Positions 23,401 through 35,764 of a stretch of 64,000 nt of DNA are shown piece after piece. The number at the start of each line of letters is the position of its first letter. Positions within the stretch are counted from its first letter, which is position 1. The notes below the pieces were generated by a model. That model saw nothing but the letters and a program-made list of their open reading frames with translations, searched no databases and had not been told where the DNA came from. The translations under genes and the position numbers were made by a program. The stretch is from Pachypanchax playfairii (Eukaryota; Chordata; Actinopteri; Cyprinodontiformes; Aplocheilidae): assembly GCA_006937955.1 (NCBI GenBank), contig SSNP01000082.1, forward strand, positions 301,234-365,233, written 5' to 3'.

Positions 23401-24180
23401 AGAGTGCTTATGTTTCGATGCTGACCCCCAGATCTGAATGTAGATCCTTGATTCTGCTTGTCAAAAGGTCAGTAGTGCTGACTCCCCGAGCAGCAGCTCG
23501 GCTTTTTTATAGTTGCAGGAGGTCGTGATTATTGTTCTGACTAGGAGGTCAGCGAAGAAAATGTTTATGCACCATGTTTTTGCAGGAGCGTGTTGAAAAC
23601 AATAAAGTGACTGAAAAAGTAAAATCAAGACTTCCATGCAGTGGTGTACACTGTGAAAATGTAATTGTAAAAATTACTTCAGTGACTCATTTTAATACAT
23701 TAAAATAAATAAATACAGCAGAGTTTAAAGCAGAAATTATGCGTCATTATCACTCTTACATGAATTTTCTGTAGATTCCAGAAAAATAAAGTAAAATCGA
23801 GACCAGTATGACAACTTAACAATTAAAACAATTTAACCTTGAACTTCAAAACCACCACTTTGGATACAGTGTATTACTGGATAACATCACTCCTCTTTGA
23901 GTTTGTAAAGCAGGATTTTGATTAGCTTAAGAAATCATTTTCAGGAGTTTCATCCACAATTTTTCTTTCAACAATATTTTTATGTCATTCCTGACTAGAA
24001 TTATTAGAACTCTACCTCAGTTCCTCTCATGTTGTAATTCACACCAAAAGCGAGTCTCACTTTTGTTGTGTTGACATTATCAGATTCATTGACCATGAGT
24101 ACACCTTTAGCAGTTGGATTGATATTGATCTTATTGTTAGTTCAGCAGTTATTCATGAAAATCACATTTTCAGTAATGGT
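20440..24180. other. Non-coding stretch, no gene recognised
   Basis: There are AT-rich tracts (for example TATATATA near 21645) and balanced blocks near 21200-21480 and 22480-22950 that may be regulatory. Reading frames such as 20812-21177 and 23005-23358 show no resemblance to known proteins. Confidence 0.35.
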
Positions 24181-24185
24181 GGTTT

Positions 24186-24330
24186 TTTGTGGACCTCCTT
24201 GGTGTCATGTAGAACCGATTGAGACCTTACCTGAAAATTTCATAAACATCCATAAAATTTTGAGTTATCTTGCTAACAGACAGACAAATGCACAAATGCT
24301 GGAGAAAACATTACCTTTATTCATTATCTA
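24186..24330 (+). repeat. Dispersed teleost repeat fragment
   Basis: ATTGAGACCTTACCTGAAAA, then TTTTGAGTTATCTTGCTAAC, AGACAGACA and GAGAAAACATTACC. The same series of words occurs in the same order at 61920-62050. It is the 3' part of a repeat very common in fish genomes (TTTGAGTTATCCTGCTAAC ... ACAGACAGAC ... AACATTACCTCC). Confidence 0.8.
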
Positions 24331-24357
24331 CGTTTAGGTATGCCTATATATTATTTA

Positions 24358-25276
24358 TAGGGATGTCTGAGTCATTTGATTTTGAGTATCTGCCGATACC
24401 GAGCCCCGATCCGATCTATAATACATTAAAAAAGGAGCAAATAAACAGATCCAGGATGTTTCTTATTTTGTATTTAATTCACCCTATTTTAATATTTAGC
24501 TGCAGGGACAGGACAGCCAGCAGTCCTGGGACGACAGCCAGTTGCGGCCACTCCAGCGCGTCTTGGGGTTTCCCCTGGGCTTCTTCACGGTGGGGAGTCA
24601 TGAAGTTGTTACTTGTGTTTAAAAACAAACATGGCGAGAGCTCTTTTCTGTACTGTGAGCACGCAGACAGTCCGAACACACACAAACCGGTGGACGGACA
24701 TTACGTTATTAAATAAAACGTTATGTAATTAAATAAGCTGATCAGAATGGCAGACACTGAAGAAAGGGTAACATGAACATGGGCTGTCTTCTGCATGCAG
24801 TACGTGATCACCTCCACTCCATGAACCAGTTTAAGATAATATCATAGGGATTTAATATGACTATAAACTAACACCGGAACTCATGCTAACGCGGCTAGCA
24901 AAGCTAGTGGAGCTAACGGGGCAACATTCTCAACACAACATCCACTGAGCCAATTTAAAAAGCTTACCTCGAAGAAAATATACGCATTGAGGCTTTTATA
25001 AGTCCTCATCTTCTCCACTGTTGTGTAGACTACAGGACTGTTAACATTCACATTTTCACACATGTTGCGGTCGGTCGTCATGGAAACGCGTCCCCTCTTA
25101 AAATGGCGGCTGTCCTGGATGCTGACGTCACACGAAAAGTTGTATAGATGAGTTAAAAACTAATAAGGATATATATACATATATGTTCAAGTCCTGATCG
25201 GGAGGTAACATCTGATTCCGATCGAGTCTGAAACTATGTGATTGATTGATCACGTGATCGGATCTGGACATCCCTA
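24358..25276 (-). mobile_element. Non-autonomous hAT-like element carrying a promoter and first exon
   Basis: The ends TAGGGATGTC (24358) and GACATCCCTA (25267-25276) are perfect inverted repeats. The flanking eight bases are ATTATTTA on the left and AATATTTA on the right, a seven-of-eight match as expected for the 8 bp target duplication of hAT elements. Inside, GATCCGATC-type words recur near both ends. On the minus strand an ATG at 25081 opens a 38-codon frame that runs into a consensus splice donor GTAAGC (24962-24967). A TGACGTCA (25123-25130) and an AAATGGCGGC (25101-25110) lie just upstream. No transposase catalytic region is seen. Confidence 0.7.
24968..25081 (-). pseudogene. First coding exon (38 codons) inside the hAT-like element
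   Basis: The minus-strand frame MTTDRNMCENVNV ... EKMRTYKSLNAYIFFE ends exactly at the donor GAG|GTAAGC, phase 0. The motif around K-x-YKSL-x-AY resembles the start of transposon-linked proteins of fish and invertebrates (often KAYKSLEAY.YF). That resemblance is from memory and weak. No downstream exon is visible within the element, so the exon is probably a relic left by internal deletion of a longer element. Confidence 0.45.
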
Positions 25277-25279
25277 AAT

Positions 25280-27170
25280 ATTTAAATATAAAGGCATGAT
25301 TTTTAATAGGTATTTACAAAACACAAGTAAATAGTAGTTTAAATATTTAGTGTGTAAAGTGTGATTTTGTATATGTATATGTGTGTCTATGTTTAACAGT
25401 GTGTATGTGGGAGTCATAAATGTTTTTAAGTGGTACTATGGTTTAATATGTGTATGTGCATATTTGTGTGTGTGCAGATGTGTATTTGTACTTGTATGTG
25501 CACATGAGTAGGAAGGTGTAGTGGGTGTTATAATACTACTGGTTTAGGGTATGTGGGTGTGATAGTCTATAAGTTTTTTTCTTCTTCTCACTCCTTTTTA
25601 AATGTTATGGAGAATTTATGTATTACTTGAAATATATTTTCTTTTTTTGTTGTTGTAATTTGCTACCAATATTTCTTTCTTTTAAAACCTCCTGACGAAG
25701 GTAAAAAATACCTTATTAAACAACTTTGTTTCTAGAAATGTTTTCATTGACATTAAAACACAGAAAATAATCCAATATCTATGATGCTGCAGTGATATGA
25801 AAACACACCAAAAACAGGAAACAAAGCATGGAGCAGGCCTTTAAAACTCACGCTGGGCAGAAAAAGTAAACAACGGATTTAAAATGAAGTAAATTTACAC
25901 CCATTAAAACACAGTCCATTCTGATTAAAATCACTACATAACAAGTACGCAACAAGCCAATAAAACAGAACAGGAACATCATTTCAGATAAAAGTCACTT
26001 TTTATTATTTTCCACAAAAGACCAAAGTTTTCAACAAGACATGAACGCAGATAGAAATACACACAGTTACTGTTTTGGCTCTAATCTTACACTGAGTTGA
26101 TGATCCAGTTTTATATTGATAAGTTTTAAAGATAAATCTATTAAAATCATACAGAAATGTCTTAAACTCAACGTTTTTTATGTAACTTTAACAAATAGAT
26201 TAAAAATTGTCAAAACAATAAGTTGATTAACCTCTAAAAGAACTTTTCGTGTCTTTATATGGTAAAACAACTTCAGAGTAGAAGATCCGAAGTGCCATTC
26301 TCCTCTAATGCAAGATTTAAAATCTGCTCAGCCTGTGGTTAAACAGGATCAGAGCTGATCAAATTGCTGTTGTTCTGATTGAGATTACTCCACGCCAGCG
26401 GTCACACCCACTCGTATAGGTCCTTATGCGTCCACCTGGCACCCCCACAGAGCTTTGTGATCTGCCGAGGACTTTGGTGGATAAAAGGAAATGAGATTTG
26501 TGATATTTGTTGGATGTACCAACTGTGTTCAAGGCGGCTTATTTTAAAGAAGTGCTCTTATTCTTAGTTTTGTGTTAACCCTCTTTAGGTCTCTGTAGGG
26601 GGTCAGATTTAATCTGATTAACAGATGTCTGCAGTGTTGTTAGAGATGAAGGTTTGGGGCTTCTCCTCAAAGCTGTGTCATCATGCTAGTTGCTATTTGC
26701 CACAAATTAGACCTGAAACAACCTGAACGTCAACTGTTATAGTGTCATGAGAACATCCTCTTTATCTATATTATTACTTTTACCTCACATGTTTCTTCCT
26801 CGTCCCATTACTTCATGGTAAAGAAAGAAAACTCAAAGGATTCAGGTGAAAATATCCTGTAGATTTAATCATACCTAAGAAAAATATTTAAACGTTCCTG
26901 AGGATATTTGGCAGATCTACCCTGATATTATTTCAGCTGGTTTCTTGAATCTGGCCCTGGTGGCTGATTTCCTCTGGTCTCTAAAAGCTTTAGATCTAAT
27001 GGTGGACCATTTTGCTCACAATTAATAGAGTTCCCCGTGAGACCGGGGAGCCTATAGACTTGTGGAAATACTAGAGCAGCCTTCAGGCAGCCACCTAGCT
27101 GTGGCTTTCTTCCCCGTCACTCACGTTTGTCGTAATGGCACGAGAGCCTCGCTAGTTATTCCCTGATGTG
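25280..27170. other. Non-coding stretch, no gene recognised
   Basis: A TG/TATG-rich region lies at 25365-25500. The rest is AT-rich without recognisable genes. Confidence 0.4.
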
Positions 27171-27173
27171 GTG

Positions 27174-27221
27174 TGTATGTATGAGTGTATGTGTGTGTGA
27201 GTGTGTGTGTGTGTGTGTGTG
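27174..27221. repeat. (TG)n microsatellite
   Basis: Impure GTAT/GTGAG lead-in followed by an uninterrupted run of about nine TG units, ending before AGCCCACTG. Confidence 0.9.
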
Positions 27222-30200
27222 AGCCCACTGCCCCAAGCATGTCTCATTTCAAAGTGCTGTCACTGCTTGCTTCCTGGCATCTATTAACATCCACCATTAT
27301 CATGCTAATCTACATTGTATGATTACATAAAGTAATTTATGCACACTTCGATTCCTTGGCTACACAGAGAGGAACGTTCCTATTGTTGAATGTTTCAGAA
27401 AGGACGTCTTACGATTGTGGCATTCACGTTTTCTGTGTCACTTTTTTGCACTTTTCATTCTCGTCCTCTTACTTTTCGTTTCTCGCAGAATCCATAAAAG
27501 CTGCAACAAATGTTTTGAGACCTCTACCTGGTGAGAAAATAATAGCAATGATCACTAATTGAGCCATGCTGCTTTTCTTTATGAGGAGAGGACGAGTTGG
27601 GATCACTTTCCCAGACAATCCGTTTTAGCTCCATACCGTCGATAGCAAAATGTGTTTTGCACTGAACGCAGAGGGCAAGAGATGAGCTCGCTTTCTCATT
27701 TATTCACAGCTAGTGGACTAATTAGGAATGCAGAAGGCTGTTAAATTAAAACTGAATTGCACTTATTAACATTTTAACTACCAACCCCACCCTCTTTAGA
27801 CACTAAACAAGGACAGTTTCGGCTCTAATATGCCTGAAGAATCCCGCTGAGGGGGGGCTCTTTATGCATCTCTAAAACAAAGACGTTCTTTAAAGTAAGA
27901 TCTCCCTTTTGTTTAAACAACCAAGCATTTAACATTCAGCGTGATATGCCGGGGCGTCTTCCTCGCTGTCAGGAGACACGACCACCGGAGCTTCTCAAAC
28001 TCTCTGCTTAATGGAACTCTATTTGTGGTCAGATTGGATAGCTAATGGTGGTCCCTGTGAGGGTAACTCTCCAAATTAAATAGCATGGATTCACATCTGT
28101 CAGACAAAACCAGGAGGCTCTTTGTAATCAATGACCCAAACCAAGAGAGGCTCCATGGGGGGCACCTCTGCTTTGATGGCAGCAAGCATGAGAAGCCACC
28201 AGGGATGGAGGCTGCTCACCTGCACTAACAGCCACTGTGCTGGACTCATGAAGCAGACCAGAACCAGGGAAGGAGCACCAGCAGGGTTAATGCACATTTA
28301 TAGAACAGGTCAAACTACTTCAGCCAGGCACTGATTTATAATGCAAGGAGTGCAATGTGACTAAACTGTAAAGGGAATTCTTGTTTTTCTGTGCAAACAT
28401 TGCCGTCGGTGTTGTGTTAGAATGTTGAACCCCATTAATTTTATCACTCCCCCTCTCTTGTTTCTCTACGTCTCTAAATTTTGTTTGGAGGAGAGACTAG
28501 CAAGACCGCCTGCTGTTGTGGAGAATTTCCTCTCGTTGTTAATTTTCCCTGCTCCATATGGCGCCACAGACACTTCACCTGCAGGCTTGTAGCAGGCCGC
28601 GCGGCAGCCAGAAGACATCCTCAGGCTCAGGCTGTCATTTACACAGGCCTGTGCATCTGTCTGAGCAGAAGAGAGCACAACAGAAGAGAGACGGCGCTTA
28701 CCTTCGCCTCACAGCCTGAGTCCAGCACCGTTCACCCGATTCAATCAGACTCTGAGATATAGAGAAGTGTTGTAGGAAGTGGTGCAGATCTCCCTCTTTA
28801 TACTCTAAGTTTACAGCTCCATTTTTATTTTGGATGCTGGAAAACAGCCAGAGAGATCATGCCAAATGTGATAGCTTGTAAGTCTGTCTTTGAGCATGTG
28901 CTCATAATTGTGTGTGTGTGTTTTCAGGGGAACTTGGAGTTCGCCTGTGGCAGATCCATGGAAGAGAGGGTTTCATCCTAGTTTGTCATTGATTAGAGAA
29001 GAGTCTTTAATTCCTTCTCACCCCATGTGGTGATTCATTTGCATTTTGTGTCAGGAGGTAATGGAGTTTTGCTCCACGGTTTGCTCTGAAAATCGTGAAG
29101 ATGTGGTCTAACGTGCGTGCTGCCGCTAGCAAAGAGCTTTCTGATTGATTAGGTCTTTTGCATTGGCTCATTTTTCCCCCCTTTCTTTCTCATCTTTGGT
29201 AGGACTGTGTGCTTTTCAAGCATTCGGGTGAGAGAAGAATGAAGAGTCTAATACAAATGGCATGATGTTTATTATTCAGACAGACTGGCAGGTAACAGAG
29301 AGTTTAGAAAGAGCTACACAGCATGTGCTAGTCTTACTTTAAATCAAACTCGTATGTGATCAGAAGATCAGGACATTCATGCAACAGAAAAACGTAATTA
29401 TATTAACAGTTATAAATATACAAATTTATCTTTGATGATGGTTTCCAACTGGACTGCAACTTTTGGTGAAGAAACTAAACACAACACTTTCAAACTGGGT
29501 TAAGATTGCAAATTTTCTTTTCACATTTTAGTCAGAAACTGTTTAAATTACGTCTTTATTTGTTCAGCGTTGATCATAATGTGATTTTTTTGCAGTTTTG
29601 TCAAGTTCAGAGTGTCAAATTCTCAATTTTTGTCACAATTTTGTTTCACAGTTTGCAAATCCCTCCCAAAGTTGTCTCAATCAAAAGGGGTTCAAGATGC
29701 TCTTGATAACTTAAAGAATATTTTATGTCTTGGAAATTTTTTTTAATTAGGTCCAAAATTCCTGCAACTCCACAGCAAGGTCATGCGACTCACACAAGGA
29801 AATTAAGAACCCTTAGAAATATTTTCAGACATTTCCTAAATTTTTTTCATGAATTCTGTTCACAATTTGATTCTAACAATGGGAGCCCAGTGAGATAATG
29901 ACTTTCAGTGACAAAAAATTTTAGACAAAGTAAAACAAATCTCTTCAAACTATTTTGGTTTTTTATCCTGCTTTAGTTAGTACAATAAGTACCAAATTAT
30001 TGCATTAGCTTAATGCTGTGTAGGCTGTAAGCTGCTGTTATCCCAACTCATCCTCACTTCCCATGAATCCTAAAGAGTTCCTGCTCATAGAGATGTAGGG
30101 TTAGTGGAAGCATGGTAGTACTGTTAGTAAGGAGGGGTTGGTTTTCTGAGTAAAGGTGCTAAAATGTGCTAAAATTTGTCATCCTCTGGGGGAAGGAAGG

Positions 30201-30525
30201 CCGAGCTCAGGGTCACAACTAAATCCATGAGCCATGGCGCAAAAGATTTAGCTGTAACTCCAGTGCAGACTCAGAGACCTCAGTGATGCGTCGACCTCTG
30301 CACATCTGCTGGATATTCAGCAGCAGGACAATCAAGGCCTTTCCTCTTCTTTTAGCTTGTCTGTAAAGAATCCCGAATGTTCTTGAACACAGATTTTCTC
30401 TTTATTCTCCTCAAAAGAGCAAAGCTCTCCACACACCGAGCATCAAAGTAAAAAGCCCCCCAAAAAATCCTTCTAATCAACAAATGAATAACTCAAATCC
30501 TCCAAAATAACAAGACTTCCATTCT
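27222..30525. other. Non-coding stretch; possible regulatory block near 27680-27790
   Basis: The part near 27680-27790 has GGACTAATTAGGAATG and GTTAAATTAAAACTG in balanced sequence. Elsewhere no coding exon or mobile element was recognised. Confidence 0.35.
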
Positions 30526-30529
30526 TCAT

Positions 30530-31235
30530 ATTGATTTGCTATTATATTAAAGTGTGGCATCAACATTTAATCATGTTAATCCAGCTTACCTATTGTGAGA
30601 TGTGGCTCATTCAGCTGATAAATATGTAAATTGAAAATGTTTTATAGTTGATAGCCAGCAATTATCTCATTTAGAGGACTTTAAGCGAATTAAATGAGAA
30701 AGTGCAGCTCATAGCAGTTTGGAATGACTGTTGTGAATTCATCTCTGAATTAAAAAGGAAATGAACGAGGGTGCAGAACTTGTTCTTTTTTTCCCCTCTT
30801 TATTACAAATGTTAATGAAAAATGTTATTGACTTGAACAAATGGAGAATACACCTGGAAATGTATATTAAAACGTCTTTCCAATTTCTCTCTCGGTGTAG
30901 TTTGCAATTATAGTTATTTGGGTGGCAGTGGGGGAATTAATTTTCCGTGCAGACTGATAATGCTGGCGGTGTAAGAAGAATGGATATTGTGCCGGATAGG
31001 GGGTCTCTGGGTATTTACAAGGTGTGGAGGGAGCGAAGCTTTATTTAATTGAGAGAATGAATCAATAACAGCTGCAGCACTTTGTCAGAGGAGGCCTTGC
31101 GAAATGAGCAAGTGATTTAATGTGGACAATCTGTGGCCAGATGGACGGCTGATTGAAGGGGTGCATTCCCGGTGAAAGAACATCAGGTGCGGCCTCATGC
31201 AGGTGGATGTCTAAAAAAAAACTCAAAGCTGCAAA
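30530..31235. promoter_or_regulatory. Candidate conserved non-coding cluster 1
   Basis: About 700 bp of non-repetitive, balanced sequence with CATTTAATCATGTTAATCC, AGCAATTATCTCATTTAG, GCGAATTAAATGAG, GGGGAATTAATTTTCC and GAATGAATCAATAACAGC. Together with the next two blocks it is the longest enhancer-like run in the interval, about 10 kb upstream of skor1. Inferred from texture only. Confidence 0.4.
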
Positions 31236-31739
31236 GATTAGCACTTAATGTTGGAGTTTTTTTTTCTTATAAAAGAGAAATAATTTATTAATTCAGTCTG
31301 TTTTTCTTCTCTCGACAAGATCATCCACTGCTTCTTTGTCACTCATCGTTCACCGGGACGTGTGAATGTTTTTAAATCAATATTAAAGAATCTTAGTTCG
31401 TCCTTCCAAATTTGAAGTGATCTGTTTTGTTACAGGCGTTAACAGGAAACACTCACTCGTAATGGCTTCAACGTTTGTGTCCTTGTGAAGGTTTGAAAAG
31501 TTTTTGTCCTTGTTAGAACTTTTTTTTTAAAATAAAGCTTTTATTGCATATAAATAGGCACAAATTTTGTCATTCCTCACACGCTGCGTCTTACGATCCA
31601 GTTCCTCGTTTCCACTGGATTTTTGGTAAATGTTTTCTCAGATCTCACGTATGCATCATTGCTCTCAAGCCGTTTCTAAAATCTTTTTTTTTTTTTTTTA
31701 AAAAAAAAAAAATATCCATCTTTAAGGTAAATTAGTCTC
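31236..31739. other. Non-coding spacer with T-run/A-run
   Basis: A tract of about 14 T followed by about 13 A lies at 31684-31711, with TTTTTTT near 31260 and 31520. No gene was recognised. Confidence 0.5.
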
Positions 31740-32230
31740 CCTGCACATTGGCAGGCATCCCGGTATGTAAATTCATGCGCTAATTCACAATATGATTTCA
31801 TCTCAACTTTCAGGCAAATGAGATTTTAATTGAAAACGAGATCTTCCATAGGGTCTCTCTCGCAGGAGATGTGTGGCAGGGGAATGATACTTTTTTACTG
31901 ATTGTTTTTAAGACACAAGAACACTTTTTTTTTGTTCCTTCCCTGAAGCCATTTACAGAAACATTGTATGTTTCTCAATGTTTGCCCACAATAACCTGCA
32001 GGTTAGCGAAATTAGCATTGTGTTTCAGCTCCTTGTCCGCATCAAGAGGAGCGCTATTAACATTTGTGTATTTTCATTATGCTAATGGTGTTAGCACGTG
32101 CCCACGGATTGCCACCACTGGTGCAATCATTTTGTTTTTCTAACATAAAGTGTCCGAGTGGGTCATTTTGATTATGACACACTAATTACATATTGGCTGC
32201 TCTGTTTGTGTATTCTACCCTCCAAAAAAA
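31740..32230. promoter_or_regulatory. Candidate conserved non-coding cluster 2
   Basis: Even-composition sequence with ATGTAAATTCATGCGCTAATTC, CAAATGAGATTTTAATTG, TAGCGAAATTAGCATTGTG, ATTATGCTAATGG and ACACTAATTACATATTGGC in separate positions. These are many homeodomain and POU-like half sites without tandem repetition. Confidence 0.4.
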
Positions 32231-32359
32231 AAAAACTCACAGCAGCCTATAGTCTTTAATGGTAAGCTTTTATGAGTTGGTAGAAAAGAAATAACAGAGA
32301 AAAAAAATCTACCTATGTTCCTGACGGCTATGCTGCGCACATGCTTCACTGCTTCCCTT

Positions 32360-32680
32360 TAAACTTCCTAAATTGTGTTTCACAATAAATAGATGCCCAA
32401 GCCTTTAACTGCCAGTATTAAATTAGATACCATTAGATGTAATAGAAAATTCTCTCCCTGTAATATTTTCATAAGAGTTTGAGGCGTTTGATTAATCTGA
32501 CCACATTTTATTGCATTAATGATTTTTCCCCCTTCCACTCTGCTGTAAAGACATCGCATACGAGCTAATGCTGTTTTTTTTCCCCTTCTCCCCTCTCTGC
32601 TCGCTCTCATTCATCCTCAGCCGTTATTGCAATGCATTGTTGATGAGGTGAGTCGGCGTCTTATGTGCTTTCACTCCTAA
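32360..32680. promoter_or_regulatory. Candidate conserved non-coding cluster 3
   Basis: GTATTAAATTAGATACC, GTTTGATTAATCTGACC and TTGCATTAATGATTTTT lie in a balanced block that ends near GCAATGCATTGTTGATGAGG. Resembles conserved enhancers; untested. Confidence 0.35.
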
Positions 32681-32689
32681 AGTCATTCC

Positions 32690-33584
32690 TAATGGAGTGG
32701 AAACCTTATATTTTGTTTCCTAATGAAGCACAGGAGTGGCAGACAGCTCCACTTGGGCTGTCCTATGGCTGCCTGCAGGTTGAAGCCACCGGCCCGAGCC
32801 AAGCTGCTCTCAGGGAGCCAGCAGGAGACGTCGAGCCAACAGACAGCTTATGTATCTACATATTCACAGGCTGCAGAAAGAGTGTGAACAAAATCCAGTG
32901 TGAAATAAATAACTACAGAGGTCTGAAGAAAGATTTATAAAGTTTAAAGGTGCTCTGTTTTCAGCAGAGCACCTAAAATACCAACTTAGATCCAAAACAT
33001 AGGAGTTTAATTATAGGAGGTCAAAGTCATTGGTCATCACTGGTTTTAAAACAAACAATTTTACTACCTTGAAGTATTTAACAGGCTAATTTAGAAAAGA
33101 TTGTTGTTTTAGAAGTTTCAAAGTACTTGACACCGCTCTCCTATTTGTAGTGATAGTACATCTAACAGACTATGCTTAGCTTAGCACACGACCTGAAAGC
33201 TCCTATTTGATCTATATCATGAATCATAAAAGAGAAGTATTTAAATTTGAAATAAATAAATGCATATGAAGATCTGTGTGATGTTTAACAAGAGGCTATA
33301 TGCCAGTCTCAAAATGTTTCTCTTTTTGCTCTTGAACATTTGTGTCCACCACTAATAGTTTCGTAGCTCTGGGCAGTTTTTCTTTTATCCACAAATAGAT
33401 TTTTGTCTGAAGCTGGTGGATGAATTTAGTAAAATACAGAATAAGATCAAAACAAAAGAAATGAAGTGTTAACTCCGATGAGGTAATCCGCTCTGTGTCC
33501 AAAAAAAATCTCTCACCAGATGTCCGTCAGTCTACATAAATAGGACTATATGATGCAATGTATCAGGTAGACTCTCTGTTCACA
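32690..33584. other. Non-coding stretch, no gene recognised
   Basis: Short random reading frames only. AT-rich from 32940 on. Confidence 0.4.
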
Positions 33585-34283
33585 CACTCTCAGAAATAGA
33601 GGTACGAGACAAGTACATTTTTGTACCTATAGGTAAAGTGTTTTAAAATGTTCCCTTAAAAGTACAATATTGGTCTTTAAAAGGTCAGAAATGTCCCTCT
33701 GAGGGTTAAAATTGATATAAAGTACAAATTTGTACCATTTCAACTGCACCTGCAACCCTGGTCAAGGCTGGTTAATCTCCCTTTTATTAAGTTTCATCTA
33801 TCATTTTCAATGTTATGTTTCAGAATGTTGGTTTAAAACTTCAAAATGTGGCATAATTTTACTGTTTTAGTGGAAAAACTTCATAAGGTACAAAAATGGA
33901 CCTGGACTACAGGGTACACCCCCAGTGACAAGAAGGGTACAAATTATTGTCGCTGGGGGTGTACCCTGTAGTCCAGGTCCATTTTTGTACCTTATGAAGT
34001 TTTTCCACTAAAACAGTAAAATTATGCCACATTTTGAAGTTTTAAACCAACATTCTGAAACATAATATTGAAAATGATGGATGAAACTTAATAAAAGGGA
34101 GATTAACCAGCCTTGGCCAGGGTTGCAGGTGCAGTTGAAATGGTACAAATTTCTACTTTATATCAATTTTAACCCTCAGAGGGACATTTCTGACCTTTTA
34201 AAGACCAATATTGTACTTTTGAGGGAACAATTTACCTATAGGTACAAAAATGTTCTTGTCTCGTACCTCTATTTCTGAGAGTG
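33585..34283. mobile_element. 699 bp near-perfect palindromic (fold-back) MITE
   Basis: The left arm 33585-33931 and right arm 33947-34283 are reverse complements with few mismatches, joined by a 15 bp loop (33932-33946). The outer ends are CACTCTCAGAAATAGAGG and CCTCTATTTCTGAGAGTG. The inner ends are GGGTACACCCCCAGTGACAA and TTGTCGCTGGGGGTGTACCC. GGTAC/GTACC words (for example AGGTACAAAAATGG) recur along the arms. There is no coding capacity. The ends are typical of a fish MITE, but I do not assign a superfamily. Confidence 0.9.
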
Positions 34284-34289
34284 AGCAGG

Positions 34290-35385
34290 TAGATTGACAG
34301 AACCTGACTGAAACTGAAGTTTCATCCCATTGACTGAATTAACATCTTGTGAAAAGCTGTTGAGGAATTTGTGCTCAAATGTACTTAAAAAAGCAAATTA
34401 TCTAACCATTTTTAAATATTTGCTTGTTCCTGGGGGTTGTGGGGGGGGGGGTCTGATATCTATGTTCCAGCCGTCTGGTCGAAAGATGAGGTCACTCTCA
34501 TTGCAGATCAGCAGTTATATTCATGAGAGGAGGAGAAGGAGGAAGAGGGGACAAAAAGAGACAAAACAATAAAATGACATAAGTTGGTTCCTCCTCCGTC
34601 TAACAACTCTGCTTTCATATTCATCTCACGAGAGAGCACTGTGTCAGCCTGCCGGCGTGTTGGTGAAGTCTCATACAAGTTAAAACTTAGTTAAGGCCTT
34701 AATAACTCTCAGTTATTGGTGAACACACTGACACACGTGTGTGATACCTTCTGATACGATCGACTGTTCAAGTTAAAGACAAGAAGACGCTGTCCACAAC
34801 ATACACATGGATGGATTTGGCGTGTTGCTCCCACACGTGAAAGGTTTCTAAAGTGGTGAAAGCTAAAAAGTCATCCATGAACTTGATTATTTCAGAACAA
34901 GAAAAAACATTTGATGAAAAAAAGCTACCAAATAAGAACTTTTAAAAAAGTTTTTTAGGAATCGAAAATGTTTAGAATCCCGCCCCTAGTGTCCGTCTTT
35001 GGTATTGCACTTTAATTAGATTCAACAACTGATGGTTTAATTTATTCAGTGTATGGTTCTACCAGCGTATCTGCATCAGATCAAACTTTAACAACACAGC
35101 GTAGAATCCTTCATTCACACTGTCATTAGAAATGTGATTTATCATTCAATGGGCCTCAAAGTTCAGTTAAATCAGAGCAGCAGCAGTAATGAGTCTGTGC
35201 ACTGTGAGCACATGGAAACTCTGAGCTATTCTGAGCTGACGTTTCACTGCAAGGTCACTTTTAAAACAAAATGTCTCCTCTGCTATCTGGGTCGCAGCAC
35301 ATTCTGTTACTTTCTCCGAAACTTCCCTCCTTCCCTCCTTGTCTTCGTGCTTATAATTAAACACACACAATTATCCCAAATTTAA
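34290..35385. other. Non-coding stretch with a G-run near 34440
   Basis: No gene was recognised. Purine-rich GAGGAGGAGAAGGAGGAAG lies near 34530. Confidence 0.4.
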
Positions 35386-35389
35386 TGGG

Positions 35390-35760
35390 ATTCCAGGACT
35401 GGGCTTTTATTTAAGAGGTAATGAATAATATTTTAATTGCATATGTAACTGTGAGAACTGAATGTGCTTCTCTCATCACGTGTAATTATTGCCATATTTT
35501 CCCAGTGTGATGTTCTGAAAATGCAGCCAAAATCTTATGAGCCTTTCTTTCATTTCAGTATTTTGAGGGCTGCGGCCCAAACGGTTAATTGTAAAACGAC
35601 TTTGTGGGGGGTGGAGGTGTGGATAAGCACACTTTAAACATATGGATAATGTCCTATTGTTTTTTTTTTATGTCTGTAATTAATGATGTCATGCATGCCG
35701 CTGAAGCAGTTTGACCTATGATACGATGATTATTCAGAGATAGTGGAGGTAACGGCATCA
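35390..35760. promoter_or_regulatory. Candidate conserved non-coding element
   Basis: GAGGTAATGAATAATATT, TTTAATTGCATATG, CGTGTAATTATTGCC, AACGGTTAATTG and GTAATTAATGATGTCATG lie within about 350 bp of otherwise balanced sequence. Confidence 0.4.
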
Positions 35761-35764
35761 ATCA

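Noticed and set aside
28100..28334. Opposed open frames that looked gene-like
   Set aside because: Short, without family resemblance or splice structure. Likely chance.
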